Shown in pieces: positions 36,985 through 46,299 of a stretch of 64,000 nucleotides of DNA. Under the pieces are notes generated by a model that had not been told where the DNA came from, ran no database searches, and saw only the letters and a list, made by a program, of their open reading frames with translations. This stretch comes from JABCZH01 sp963803775 (GTDB taxonomy: Bacteria; Acidobacteriota; Terriglobia; Terriglobales; Acidobacteriaceae), in assembly GCA_963803775.1 (NCBI GenBank), contig CAWDNS010000004.1, positions 1-64,000 on the forward strand, read 5' to 3'. Numbering within the stretch: position 1 is the stretch's first letter; the number at the start of each line of letters is the position of its first letter. Made by a program: the position numbers and the translations under genes.

Positions 36985-37846
36985 CAGTTAGTCCTCGGCC
37001 TTCGATTCGGTTGGAGGTCGGTGACGACGAGGCAGTCTCGATCTTCCATCGCTCAGGATCGTGCTCTTCCAGATAGAAGTCGCGGTCCATCCAGCCGAAG
37101 ATCATCGATTTCGTGATCGCGCGTTTCTCCGGCCGGAGCCCGAAGTAGACGTGCATCATCACCAGCGCAATTAGTCCTACGCCTGCCAATCCGTGGAGCA
37201 CATACATCAGTCCCCAGGTCATATCGCTGAATAGATACGGATTCCGAGGGAAAAAGATCGTATGCACGCGAGACATCATGAAAACGCCAGTAAGGATGAC
37301 CGAAAATCCGCACAAGATAATGACACCGTGGAAGAGCTTGTTTTCCAGGGGATACTTGGCGAACTTTCGCGGCGGCGGCGCGGGCATTCCGAAAAACCGG
37401 CGAACTCTTTTCCATGCATCGTCCAGATCGATTCTATCGGGCCAAATCGACCAGAAGTCCAGCCAGAAGGAGGCATGGATAATGTGAAAGACGATGGAAA
37501 CGGTTAACACGGTGCCGGCGATCCAATGATAGGTCACCCAATTAAACTGGACGCCAACCTTCGGCAGGAATGCGGTAAACAACAGCGTGAACATGGAGGC
37601 GGCCATGATCCAGTGAAACAGCCGTGCGATTAGGGAGTGCCGGGGAACACGCTCAGGTATGCTGGCCGAAACCGCGGAAGAAGCGTCTGCCGCGAAAACT
37701 CTCGGCTTGGCGAAGTACATGACATAGATGGCGTGAACGATCAGGAAGAGCAGTCCTGCGATCACCGCAACCCAGATCAGAAACCAGGCAATATGAATGG
37801 GGACGGTCTGTCCCCACGGACTCGTGGCCCACTCTAAGAAGTCCAT
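36974..37846 (-). CDS. Membrane cytochrome b (formate-dehydrogenase gamma/b561-like)
   Basis: The 290-residue protein has five or so helices with haem-ligand candidate His residues in ARLFHWIMAASMFTLL, WVTYHWIAGTVLTVSIVFHIIHASF, KLFHGVIIL and VLHGLAGVGLIALVMMHVYFG. This is the pattern of di-haem cytochromes b that pass electrons from periplasmic oxidoreductases to quinone. It overlaps the FAD subunit gene by 13 bases and the next gene by 11, so it is probably the membrane partner of the Mo-containing aldehyde oxidoreductase. PaoABC in E. coli has no such partner. Confidence 0.85.
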   Translation of the reverse strand: MDFLEWATSPWGQTVPIHIAWFLIWVAVIAGLLFLIVHAIYVMYFAKPRVFAADASSAVSASIPERVPRHSLIARLFHWIMAASMFTLLFTAFLPKVGVQFNWVTYHWIAGTVLTVSIVFHIIHASFWLDFWSIWPDRIDLDDAWKRVRRFFGMPAPPPRKFAKYPLENKLFHGVIILCGFSVILTGVFMMSRVHTIFFPRNPYLFSDMTWGLMYVLHGLAGVGLIALVMMHVYFGLRPEKRAITKSMIFGWMDRDFYLEEHDPERWKIETASSSPTSNRIEGRGLTDAG

Positions 37847-38850
37847 GTGGCCTCCTCGACTCCACCGATGGCGCGTTTCACCAGATTTCTCATCAGCGGA
37901 ATCTTGTAGGCATTGAACTGCAGTGGAACCGCTCCTTGTACGGAGAGCTTTCCCGCCATCTCGCTAGTCGCCGTATTCCGCGGCTGACCACGAACAGCAT
38001 CTTCGACCGCCTTCAGCCTTAACGGTCTGGCGGCGGCGCCGTTCACGGCGATTCGCATGCGCTCGATCTTGCCGCCAAATAGGACCATGGCCGAGGCGAC
38101 GTTCAGGAGCGGGAAGTCCCAAACGTTGCGGTCCCGTACTTTTTCAAAATAAAATTGCGTGTTCGCCCAGGTGGATGGAATACGAATGGCGATAAGCAGA
38201 TCGCCGGGCTGCAAGATGTGCAGCCGCGTAATATCGATCTCAGGACCGATGAAGTAATCCTCGGCATCAACCACGTGCTCACCCTTGGGCGTGCGCAGGA
38301 CGAACTTGGCGTCCAGCGCGATCAGGGCCGGAGCCGTGTCGGAAGGATTCACTGCTACACAGCGGTCCGCGTGCAGAATCGCATGCTCGCGGTTGCGCCC
38401 CTCCGGCGTATCGGCGTAGCAAATGTTGCCGCCTGCGCGATAGCACGGCCAACCACCTCGGTAATACCAGCAGCGCGTGTCCTGTGAGACATTGCCGCCG
38501 AGCGTTCCCTGGTTGCGGATTTGCGGCGATGCTACCAACTCCGCAGCCTGCCCCAACAGACCATACTTCTGCTTGATAATGGGGTGATTCACCACTTCAG
38601 TGAGCGTGGTCATCGCGCCGATCTCGATGCCATCGCCGATCGTACGGACTCCCCGAAGTTCCTCGATTCCGCTCAGATCGACCACGACCTTGGGCTTCAT
38701 GATTCGATCCTTCAGCCAGTCGAAGCTGTCGAGCCCTCCGGCCAGCACCCATGCATCGGATCCATGCTGTTCGAGAAGCTTCTGCGCATCAGCCGCGGAA
38801 CTCGGCTGATACAGCTCGAAAGCGGACATCACGTCTCGAATGACAGCCAT
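37834..38850 (-). CDS. FAD and [4Fe-4S] subunit of a PaoABC-like aldehyde oxidoreductase
   Basis: This 338-residue CO-dehydrogenase/xanthine-oxidase FAD subunit starts at the ATG at 38850 directly after GAGGAGG. The FAD segments are VLAGGLDSFDWLK and RNQGTLGGNVSQDTRCW. The Cys-rich insert CWYYRGGWPCYRAGGNICYA matches the extra 4Fe-4S site of PaoB and 4-hydroxybenzoyl-CoA reductase beta subunits. It relays electrons from the 2Fe-2S subunit to the final acceptor. It lies between the Mo subunit and the cytochrome b gene. Confidence 0.88.
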   Translation of the reverse strand: MAVIRDVMSAFELYQPSSAADAQKLLEQHGSDAWVLAGGLDSFDWLKDRIMKPKVVVDLSGIEELRGVRTIGDGIEIGAMTTLTEVVNHPIIKQKYGLLGQAAELVASPQIRNQGTLGGNVSQDTRCWYYRGGWPCYRAGGNICYADTPEGRNREHAILHADRCVAVNPSDTAPALIALDAKFVLRTPKGEHVVDAEDYFIGPEIDITRLHILQPGDLLIAIRIPSTWANTQFYFEKVRDRNVWDFPLLNVASAMVLFGGKIERMRIAVNGAAARPLRLKAVEDAVRGQPRNTATSEMAGKLSVQGAVPLQFNAYKIPLMRNLVKRAIGGVEEATWTS

Positions 38851-38883
38851 AACCCTCCTCAAATCTCGATCAAATATGAGCCG

Positions 38884-41407
38884 TCAAATATGGGCAACCA
38901 AGGGATGCTGCATCGGGCGGCCCGCTTCGAGCGACGTCAGAATCGTGTCGGCGTTCACCGGCGCACGCTGAAAGATCTCGTCTCCGAGCGCATCCGACAG
39001 CGCATTCAAAATGGAGGCACAGCCACCGGCAACGGGTGGCTCGCCGACACCGCGCGCACCCACCGGCGTCTCCGGATCCGGAATGTCTAACGCGGTCCAC
39101 TGCATATCGACGGGTACATCGAGAATGGTTGGCGGTTTGTTTTGATAGAAGCGCTTGGAAACCATCTCGCCGTAGTGCGGATCGAACACCCACTTCTGAC
39201 CGATGGCATGCCCAATGCCCAAGACCGAACGGCCGAGCACTTGCCCGCCCAGCGCTCGGGGATGGATTACCGTGCCGACATCGGCAGAAGCGAGGAAATC
39301 GACGATGTAGTACTTGCCAGTTTCGATGTCGATTTCAACTTCGGCAAAACTAGCGACATAGGAAAATGTCGAGCCGTCGCGCGGGTAGTTGTCCTTGGCT
39401 GCGGCCACCAGGCCTTGGCCCGCCAATGCGGCCACTGATGCCTTCGTCAATTTGTGGAGATCGGCGGATGCCTCATGACCGTCGTAGACTGCCACCCATT
39501 TGAATCGCGTATTTCGCCGCTTGCGCCAAAGTCATACCGGCGCCGCCCTTGCGGAACACACGCTCGTTCGCGACCTCATATTGCTCCGGTTTGCCACCGA
39601 GCTTCTTGGCCGCGATTTCCTGGAGCTTCTTCTTGGCGTCCATCGCCGTCGCATACGCGGCCCGTGTCATCGCGTGAGTCGTCTGGCTACCGCCGGAGAC
39701 GCAGGTGAAAGGAAGGTTCTTTGTTGTGTTCCCCCATACGACATCGCATTTCTCCCACGGCACACCGAGAACTTCTGCGCCCGCGCGGTGCACGTCGATT
39801 ACCGACTCCGTTCCTAGGTTGCCGATTCCAGACTGGAAGGTGATCCGGCCATCCGGCTTGATGACTAAAAGCCCATCGAACCCGATCGTGCCGCCAACGT
39901 AGCAGCTCAGCGATACGCCGACGCCGCGAACTTTCGTGCCCATCCTTTCGGAGTGCGCGCAACCCGCTCGCTCCACTTGAATTGTTCTGCGCCGCGGTCG
40001 AGTGCTTCCTTGAGGAATGCGCTCGTCGCATACTGCCGTTTTCCTTGCACTGCTGGTCCGAACGGCGCCTTGCCTTCCGGGCAGTTGACGCGGCGAATCG
40101 CCACCTGGTCAACTCCGAGCTTGCGCGCGGCTTTCGCGATAATGGGCTCGATGATGACAATCCCCTGAAGCCCGCCCGGGGAACTTTGCGCACTGCGGGG
40201 CGGTGTATTCGTCAGCACTGTCACGCCACGCCATCGCATGGCTTGCGGTTGGTACAAAAGAGAGACGATGCGGCCCGATGAAGGAGCATCACCCACCGCG
40301 TCGTATGGACCGTTATCGCAAATCACGAACATGTCGAGAGCTGTAATTCGCCCCTCCTTCGAGAAACCGACCTTCATCCTTCCTTGAAAACTAGGGCGGG
40401 CGCGTCCGATGAAGGTCTCCTCCTCGCGGCTGATGCGCATCATCACCGGAGCATTGGTTTTCTTGGCCAGAAGAGCAGGGATGATCATCGACACGCCGCC
40501 GGTGATCTTGCTGCCGAAGCCGCCTCCCGGTGTACTCGCTGATGAAAACAACATTGTCAGGGCTAATGTTCAACCAGCGCGCGATCGCGGGCAGCGTTTG
40601 CGCGGTGCTTTGCGTGCCCGTATAAATGTAGACCTTGCCGTTCTGCCAGTAAGCCATTGCACTGCGGGTCTCAAGCGTCTGATGGCTTGTGTCGGGTGTC
40701 ACAAAAGTCTCGTCGAGAACCAGCGCCGCATTCTTGAAGCCGGAATCGACATCGCCATACGACCATTCGTCGGGAGCCTTGCCCATCGGAAGACGGCCTT
40801 GGTCTCAGTTCTGCGAAGTCGGCTTTGGTCCATTTGAGTTCCGTGACCATCGGGCGGACCCGGATTTTGCCCCGCAGGCCGAGTCCAGACATTGCCATCC
40901 GTTCGGGGATTAGGACCGACCCGGCCGCAAGGTGTCGAGGGGATCGATCACGAACGGAAGCGGTTCAAGATCGATATCAATTTTCTCGATGGCTTCGGCG
41001 GCGGTAAGTTCGTCGACAGCGGCCACGGCAAGAATCGGTTCGCCCTGATAGACCGGTTCATTGGTGAGACCGCGTTCGCCCCACTTGCTGGCCTTGATCA
41101 CCGTTCCGTTGTCGGTAAGGGTATCGGCCGGCGCGGGAAGATCGTTCGCTGTGAGAATGGCTTTGACTCCCGGCATGGCTAGCGCTGCGTTCGTATGGAT
41201 GCGCTTTACCCGCGCATGCGGCATGGGGCTAAGCAGCAATTTGCAAAACAACATGCCTTCCGCCCGAAAGTCTTCGGCATATTTCGCCTGGCCCGTAACC
41301 TTCGCATAGAGATCTGGCGTCTGGTAGTTCTTGCCGATCAGCTTGTATCCGGCTCCGTACTGGCGCTCAGTGGCTTTAGCGGTCTCAACGGTTTTCTTGT
41401 TATCCAA
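38884..41407 (-). pseudogene. Molybdopterin-binding catalytic subunit (PaoC/xanthine dehydrogenase family), multiply frameshifted
   Basis: Family sequence runs along the whole region but jumps frame about six times. Approximate sites are 40918, 40865, 40800, 40526, 39941 and 39488. Order of pieces: YQTPDLYAKVTGQAKYAEDF, then MGKAPDEWSYGDVDSGFKNA, GGGFGSKITGG, VRGVGVSLSCYVGG, and GARGVGEPPVAGG near the C-terminus. Removing one G at 40525-40527 restores EYTGGGFGSK; adding one at about 39941 restores TPKGMGTKVRG. An intact protein would oxidise aldehydes at a Mo-cytosine-dinucleotide centre. It starts at a TTG after GGAGG and overlaps the 2Fe-2S gene. Both partner subunits are intact, which argues for sequencing error, but a true pseudogene is possible. 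Confidence 0.85.
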
Positions 41408-42065
41408 GATTGGACCTCCGCAAATTCTCGGCGCCGCGCATCATCGCGGTGAGAATCTTGTCATAATCCTGGCAGCGGCATAGGTTTCCCGAGATGCCCT
41501 GCGCCAATTCCTGGCGGGTGGGATTGGGATTGGTTTTCAGGTATCCCACTGTAGCCATAATGAAACCGGGCATACAAAAGGCGCACTGAAAGCCTTGTTC
41601 GTCGATGACGCCCTGTTGTACCGGGTGCAAAGTCCCGTCAGCCTTGGCCAGGCCTTCGATGGTCACAACTTTTCGGCCACGCACCGTATGGGTGAGCACC
41701 GAACACGAATAATAAGGAATATCGTCGATAAGCACGGTGCAAGACCCGCATTCCGCGCGGTCGCATCCCAGCTTGGTGCCGGTCAGGCCCAGCTTGTAAC
41801 GCAGCGTCGACGCCAAGGTCTCCTGCTTCATCGCGTCGACGCGCCGCTGCTGACCGTTGACGTTGAGCGTAATCAGCCGCTCGCCTACACCCGCCGCCGA
41901 CTGCTGGCCATGCAGAAGAGAGGAGGCGCGAAATAGATAGCTCGCCGAAGAGACTGCCACTCCGCTGGTGATGACGCCTTTGATGAAGTTGCGCCTGGAG
42001 ACGGCTTCGGGAACATCTTCTTCAGGCAGGTCTCGGATTGCCTTGGAACTTGCTTTCTCGGTCAT
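41400..42065 (-). CDS. Tat-exported [2Fe-2S] subunit of the PaoABC-like aldehyde oxidoreductase
   Basis: The 221-residue protein starts after a perfect TAGGAGGTGA ribosome site. The twin-arginine signal SRRNFIKGV is followed by a hydrophobic stretch, so the complex is exported folded, as PaoA is. The plant-type cluster uses the cysteines in GCDRAECGSCTV and the distal SCSV. The second [2Fe-2S] cluster uses CAFC and CRCQ. It is the first gene of the pao-like set and is followed directly by the Mo subunit. Confidence 0.92.
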   Translation of the reverse strand: MTEKASSKAIRDLPEEDVPEAVSRRNFIKGVITSGVAVSSASYLFRASSLLHGQQSAAGVGERLITLNVNGQQRRVDAMKQETLASTLRYKLGLTGTKLGCDRAECGSCTVLIDDIPYYSCSVLTHTVRGRKVVTIEGLAKADGTLHPVQQGVIDEQGFQCAFCMPGFIMATVGYLKTNPNPTRQELAQGISGNLCRCQDYDKILTAMMRGAENLRRSNLG

Positions 42066-42186
42066 ACCGGGTCACCTCCTACCGGATGCAGCCGCCGTAG
42101 AAGCTTGCGGGAAGAAAGGCATGTGAGGTTTCACATTTTAGCAGTTGGATTAGCAGAAATAATGCCCGGATTCGGAAATTTGCAAA

Positions 42187-42214
42187 TTGTCCCACGCCAG
42201 CGGAAATGGGACAA
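42187..42214. promoter_or_regulatory. Inverted repeat upstream of the pao-like operon
   Basis: TTGTCCCA and TGGGACAA form perfect 8-bp arms around a 12-base spacer, 122 bases before the 2Fe-2S subunit start. This looks like an operator for a dimeric regulator. A weak sigma-54-like element (GG-N10-GC, minus strand, 42152-42167) lies between it and the gene. Confidence 0.5.
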
Positions 42215-42370
42215 ACTAAGACCAAGAGCTAAGACAGCTCATCTCGGTCCAAGTCAGGATGCCCATAACCCCTGGTGGTCGGCCAATCGAAAACTGTCCA
42301 GAAACGGACTACTGGGAGATTGCCGGAGCAGCGTGTTGACGAAAGTCAAGTCGCGTCTGCCGATTATCGA

Positions 42371-42600
42371 TTTGTGATCGCATTCCATTCGCCAAGTGGG
42401 CTTGTCGAAACCGGACTGCACGTCCAACCTCCGGAGAAAATGGCCGCAAAACCTTCCTGGCGGAATCAGCCGGACACTTTCTCCGGTCCGGTTTCAGGAC
42501 GAGAATCGCGAAATTCCGGCATTTTCAGGTGATTCGTAGAGGAATGCAGCGCGCATTCTCTGCACCCCAGACTGGGTGGCGGAGGAAGCATGATTCGAAC
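42371..42600. repeat. Repeat copy A ending in a tRNA 3'-end-like sequence
   Basis: This segment aligns with 43593-43822, both 230 bases, with scattered substitutions and shared blocks such as AAACCGGACTGC and AATCGCGAAATT. Both copies end in sequence resembling the reverse of a tRNA 3' end (TGGCGGA...GATTCGAAC). Weaker similarity extends about 50 bases past the end. The likely explanation is that these are arms of related integrated elements. Confidence 0.7.
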
Positions 42601-42958
42601 TCGCATTACCGCTTTGAATTCCGCAACCCCCGACGTTTGCGTAACTCGCAGGCGGTGCAGCACTTATCCAATTAGAAATCTGGGTAACTCCATTACTGCT
42701 AAGGTTAATGTTAAGGACTGACACTCCCGAGGTATCGCGATGCAATACCTCGTTCGTGGGAGTGTAGACCACCTCGGCCTCCAAAGGCGTCGAAGCGAGC
42801 ACTACACCAAGTGCCGAAACTGCAACCGCCGCTTTTTCCCAGTTCGCGGCCAACGCTTTGGCTGACGTAACATAAGACCGCAAACGATGTTCTAGGTCTG
42901 GACCAAGCGGGACTGGAGTTCGGCTCCGGTCTTTGCTCTTGCGGTGGGGGTGGATCAT
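42494..42958 (-). CDS. Secreted hypothetical protein, truncated and fused to repeat sequence
   Basis: The first 100 or so residues have a signal-like segment (WEKAAVAVSALGVVLASTPLEAEVVYTPTNEVLHRD) of a kind often seen in acidobacterial exported proteins with VxYTPTN. From about residue 118 onward the frame runs through repeat copy A and its tRNA-like end, so the natural C-terminus has been lost and replaced. The gene was probably cut by recombination at that repeat. Confidence 0.5.
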   Translation of the reverse strand: MIHPHRKSKDRSRTPVPLGPDLEHRLRSYVTSAKALAANWEKAAVAVSALGVVLASTPLEAEVVYTPTNEVLHRDTSGVSVLNINLSSNGVTQISNWISAAPPASYANVGGCGIQSGNASSNHASSATQSGVQRMRAAFLYESPENAGISRFSS

Positions 42959-43139
42959 TTGGTTTTGCCCTCATCCACGAAGAGAGCCTACTCCCAAGAA
43001 TATTCTCGTGCAAGAGAACTAGAAACGTTCCTCTCTTATATACAGCCCTGTGCCGCGCCCCAAAGCCGCCTTTGCTGCCGCGCAACTTTACTTTTCTCCT
43101 TGGGTTATTACCGATGCGCCACCTTCCGAGGAGGACATT

Positions 43140-43313
43140 GTGCATCAACCCCTGGAGAGATGGGAGGCCCTTGCCCGGCTGGCGTCTAATGAAGAGGACC
43201 CTAAGCGTCTGATCGTCATCGTTCGAGAAGTCACCAGGCTCCTCGAAGATAAGCAAGAGCGCCTAAACCACTTGCGACGGTCACCGAAATCAGTACTGCC
43301 ATCACGCCGGTAG
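43140..43313 (+). CDS. Small acidobacterial-style protein of unknown function
   Basis: The 57-residue protein starts at a GTG five bases after AGGAGG. The core WEALARLASNEEDPKRL and REVTRLLEDKQERL resembles a family of short proteins (xxxASxExDPxKLxxLxxEINRLLEEK) that I recall from acidobacteria; no function is known. It is predicted to be two helices. It lies between the two 230-bp repeats, so it may be part of mobile DNA. Confidence 0.55.
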   Translation: MHQPLERWEALARLASNEEDPKRLIVIVREVTRLLEDKQERLNHLRRSPKSVLPSRR

Positions 43314-43433
43314 CGCTTCGCGCAATTCGGTCTTGAGCAAATCCAGATCAATGTCCGTCTCTGCGTTTCCAGCCGCGTTGCTCTCATGCGGGCACCTACT
43401 GCCATCGTGTCGCGCCCTGCAGAGATTGTAGAT

Positions 43434-43465
43434 GTGAGTGAGTGAGTGAGTGAGTGAGTGAGTGA
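43434..43465 (+). repeat. (GTGA)8 microsatellite
   Basis: Eight perfect tandem copies of GTGA lie in non-coding DNA between the small protein gene and repeat copy B. There is no open reading frame to phase-vary. Confidence 0.9.
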
Positions 43466-43592
43466 TGGAGACGGACATTCAGCAGTGTTGCCGCACTCAA
43501 GCCTCAGTGAAGATCGTGCGAAGGTGTTGTGGCAGCACTGATTGTGAGTGGGAGCAAGATGTCAGCCAAGTCGCACTCCCACAGGTGCTCGC

Positions 43593-43822
43593 TTTGTGAT
43601 CGAATTGCATTCGTCAATTGGAGTTGCTGAAACCGGACTGCCCACCTGCCCTCTGGAGAAAATGGTCGCAAAGCCTGCCCTAGGAGTTCAGTTGGACACT
43701 TTCTCGGGTCTGGTTTCGGAGCAGGAATCGCGAAATTGCGGTGTTTTGGAGCGATTTTAAGAGGAATGCAGCCCGCGTTCTCTGTGACCCAGACTGGTGG
43801 CGGAGCGAGTGGGATTCGAACC
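43593..43822. repeat. Repeat copy B ending in a selC-like attachment sequence
   Basis: It aligns with 42371-42600 over its full 230 bases. Its last 25 bases (43798-43822) are nearly identical to the 3' end of the selenocysteine tRNA at 50944-50969. Reading across it gives the MAERVGFEP-type translation that is a known artefact of tRNA-derived DNA. The 585 bases after it (43823-44407) contain no gene I can support. Confidence 0.75.
43798..43822. other. Candidate distal attachment site (direct repeat of selC 3' end)
   Basis: TGGCGGAGCGAGTGGGATTC here and TGGCGGAAGCGAGTGGGAGT at 50944 differ by one missing A and one substitution over about 25 bases. They have the same orientation, so they are direct repeats 7.1 kb apart. 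Only the T-loop-to-CCA part is present, and it cannot fold as a tRNA. This is the usual product of integration into the 3' end of a tRNA gene. Confidence 0.7.
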
Positions 43823-44407
43823 TGCGTTACCGTTTGTGTGGTCCGGCAAGAGCCGAGGTGTGCGCAACATGCAGCGGATTCTGCAACATACACATCTCAT
43901 CCGGAGAATCGTTAGAGCGCCCACATCGTGGGGAAGTACTCCCTTTCGCATGTTTACGAAAGGCGAACGTCGAGCGATTGTCGGACTGAAAGGCCCAGTT
44001 TTGATCTCCCTTTGTTTGTGCGGCCAAGTTGGTTCGCCATGACTGCGCGCCTACCGCGCAGTCTGAGACCAAGAATTCTCCGCGAGACGTGCTCGGCAAA
44101 AACTAGAAGAATAGAGATTTTCACAGATTCGTGCTCACGCTTTGTGGCACGACTTCCGCGTCTTGGTTAGAAATTGGAGACGTCCATCTGTCAGATTGTT
44201 TTGTCGCCAGAAAGCGCCAACTTCCTACAAGCCGACTTGTCGGGACCGATCTGCATGACCCAATCTGGACTACTGCGGGTTGCCGACGACACGGCGCTAA
44301 GGTGCGGGGGCTCGAATATAATGACGGTGCCCATGTCCTGACCTCTGGCACCAAACTCCCTACGAAATTCAATCCCACTCGGTGCAGGAGGCACGGTCGA
44401 AGGCCAC

Positions 44408-45208
44408 ATGAAGATGACTGCCAATGCCGACAGCGAACGCTTCCAGAGCGGCGCGAACCAGTATGCCGCCTACCTCGAGACTCCAGAGGGCCGGTTGCGT
44501 TCCGACCTGGCCTTTGCCAACCTGCAGGATTTTCTTCCCTTGCAGGCCAACCCTTCGTTGTGCGCACTTGATCTCGGGTGCGGCACGGGAGCAACTGCCT
44601 CTCGCCTGGCACGACTTGGCATTCACGTCACGCTGCTGGATTCCTCTCCAGCGATGCTGGATATTGCGAAGCGTGCGTCACGGGAAGCAGGAGTTGCAGA
44701 CAAGGTTGTGCTGCAACACGGCGACGCCACCCAATTGGCGAACTTGTTCAGCGCTCGATCCTTCGATTTAATTCTTTGCCACAACATTCTGGAATATCTC
44801 GTCCACCCGATTGCTGTGTTGTGCAGTGCGGCTCGCGCCTTGCGGGATTCGTCGGCGGTATTGTCCGTTCTCGTACGTAACCAGGCTGGCGAAGTATTGA
44901 AGGCTGCTATCCAGGCAGGCGATTTGGCGAGTGCCGAAAATAACCTCACCGCTGAGTGGGGGCAAGAATCCTTGTATGCAGGCAGGGTGCGACTATTTAC
45001 GTCAGATAGCGTGCGAGCCATGCTGAACGAGGCATCGCTGGCGGCGATTGCTGAGCGGGGTGTACGTGTTCTTGCGGATTACTTGCCGCCACGGATTTCT
45101 CGCAGCAAAGACTACCTGCAGATTTTTGAACTGGAGCGGAAGCTGGGCAGCCGGCCAGAGTATGCGGCGGTCGCGCGCTACACACAATACTTCGCACGTT
45201 TGCCTTGA
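44408..45208 (+). CDS. SAM-dependent class I methyltransferase
   Basis: The 266-residue protein has motif I LDLGCGTGATASRLARLG, motif II LLDSSPAMLDIA, HGDATQL, and DLILCHNILEYL. The style resembles CmoM/SmtA tRNA methyltransferases. An ATG six bases later is also possible. It is followed 21 bases later by a radical SAM gene in the same direction; the pair could modify a common substrate. Substrate unknown. It is the first recognisable gene inside the putative selC island. Confidence 0.8.
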   Translation: MKMTANADSERFQSGANQYAAYLETPEGRLRSDLAFANLQDFLPLQANPSLCALDLGCGTGATASRLARLGIHVTLLDSSPAMLDIAKRASREAGVADKVVLQHGDATQLANLFSARSFDLILCHNILEYLVHPIAVLCSAARALRDSSAVLSVLVRNQAGEVLKAAIQAGDLASAENNLTAEWGQESLYAGRVRLFTSDSVRAMLNEASLAAIAERGVRVLADYLPPRISRSKDYLQIFELERKLGSRPEYAAVARYTQYFARLP

Positions 45209-45229
45209 TGATTGATAGAGAATGGTCCA

Positions 45230-46288
45230 ATGAATAACGTCGCCGGCAAGCCTTCATCCATCCCATCCAGCGCGAAGGCGCCCGATGCCACGATTTCGCT
45301 CGGCCTCGGACTTACCAACCAGTGCAACCTCGCGTGCGCCTTCTGCTACCGAGATCCAGTCCGCACGGATCGTCTCTCACTGGATCAGGTGAAGTCTATT
45401 GTGGAACGTTTGCCCGTCCGTTCGGTGAATCTGGGCACCGGTGAGAACGGCATGCACCCGGATTTTAAAGCGATCATCGAGTACCTAGGCACGAAACCCA
45501 TCAAGCTCACCATCACTTCCAACGGCCACAGCGTCGCTGTTTTGGAAGATGACGAATTGCGCACCTTTCACGATATCGAGTTTTCGCTCGATTACCCGAC
45601 GCAAGCGGAACAGGATGCACAGCGCGGAAAGGGCAATTGGGAACTGATCCACCGGCAGGCAGAACGTTGCCGGAGGGTCGGCGTGCCAGTAACCATCATT
45701 GCGGTGATGATGAAAGCGAACTATCTCCGTCTGGCGGAGGTCGCGCGAGTCGCCAAACAGTTTGACGCTTCCCTACGTGTGAACGTCTACCAGGCAGTGC
45801 GATCCGACATTTACGCCTTGTCGTACGAAGAGTATTGGGAGGGATTCCAGCGTCTGTTTGCGGAAACGGATGTGATTGCCATTGGCGAGCCGCTGGTTCG
45901 AGCGATGGTGGGACTTCCGCCGCTCCGCGGAGGATGTGGCGTAAGTACCGTGAGGGTTACACCCCGCGCCACCACACAGCCCTGCGTTTATTGGCCCGGA
46001 ACGGGGGAGCCGCTGTCGGATTTGATCTCGATGGGGCTCGACATTCTAGACTCCGCACCCTTCGAGCAGGCCCGCACGCTTCCCGAGGCGTGCCAACCTT
46101 GCGAGTTCCGGGACTCGTGCCACGGCGGATGTGCTGGACGGCGGCGATTACAGGGCGCGCTGCTGGAACCTGATTCTTATTGTCCGATCATTCGGGGGCA
46201 ACGCCCGACGCTTGCGATTCGGATGGCCGCCGTCCGCGACTTGCCGAAGCTAAGCAGCTCCTGTACTACCGTCGTGATCGCCCGATAG
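45230..46288 (+). CDS. Radical SAM protein with SPASM domain
   Basis: The 352-residue protein carries the radical SAM cluster motif CNLACAFC (a CxxxCxxC site) near residue 32. A C-terminal SPASM-type set of cysteines (GGCGVSTVRVTP, PCVYWPG, CQPCEFRDSCHGGCAG, YCP) should bind one or two more 4Fe-4S clusters. SPASM proteins typically modify peptides or proteins, or mature enzymes. No precursor peptide gene is visible beside it. It follows the methyltransferase closely. I chose the ATG at 45230 over a TTG at 45212. Confidence 0.85.
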   Translation: MNNVAGKPSSIPSSAKAPDATISLGLGLTNQCNLACAFCYRDPVRTDRLSLDQVKSIVERLPVRSVNLGTGENGMHPDFKAIIEYLGTKPIKLTITSNGHSVAVLEDDELRTFHDIEFSLDYPTQAEQDAQRGKGNWELIHRQAERCRRVGVPVTIIAVMMKANYLRLAEVARVAKQFDASLRVNVYQAVRSDIYALSYEEYWEGFQRLFAETDVIAIGEPLVRAMVGLPPLRGGCGVSTVRVTPRATTQPCVYWPGTGEPLSDLISMGLDILDSAPFEQARTLPEACQPCEFRDSCHGGCAGRRRLQGALLEPDSYCPIIRGQRPTLAIRMAAVRDLPKLSSSCTTVVIAR

Positions 46289-46299
46289 AAACTTGCTTC

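Noticed and set aside
38884..41407. Programmed frameshifting in the Mo subunit gene
   Set aside because: Six changes in mixed directions do not fit known programmed signals; sequencing error or decay is simpler.
43434..43465. CRISPR-like array
   Set aside because: It is a simple GTGA tetranucleotide repeat with no spacers and no cas genes nearby.
43797..44042. Open frame beginning MAERVGFEP
   Set aside because: This is a known artefact of reading through tRNA-derived DNA; the same type of sequence appears over selC.
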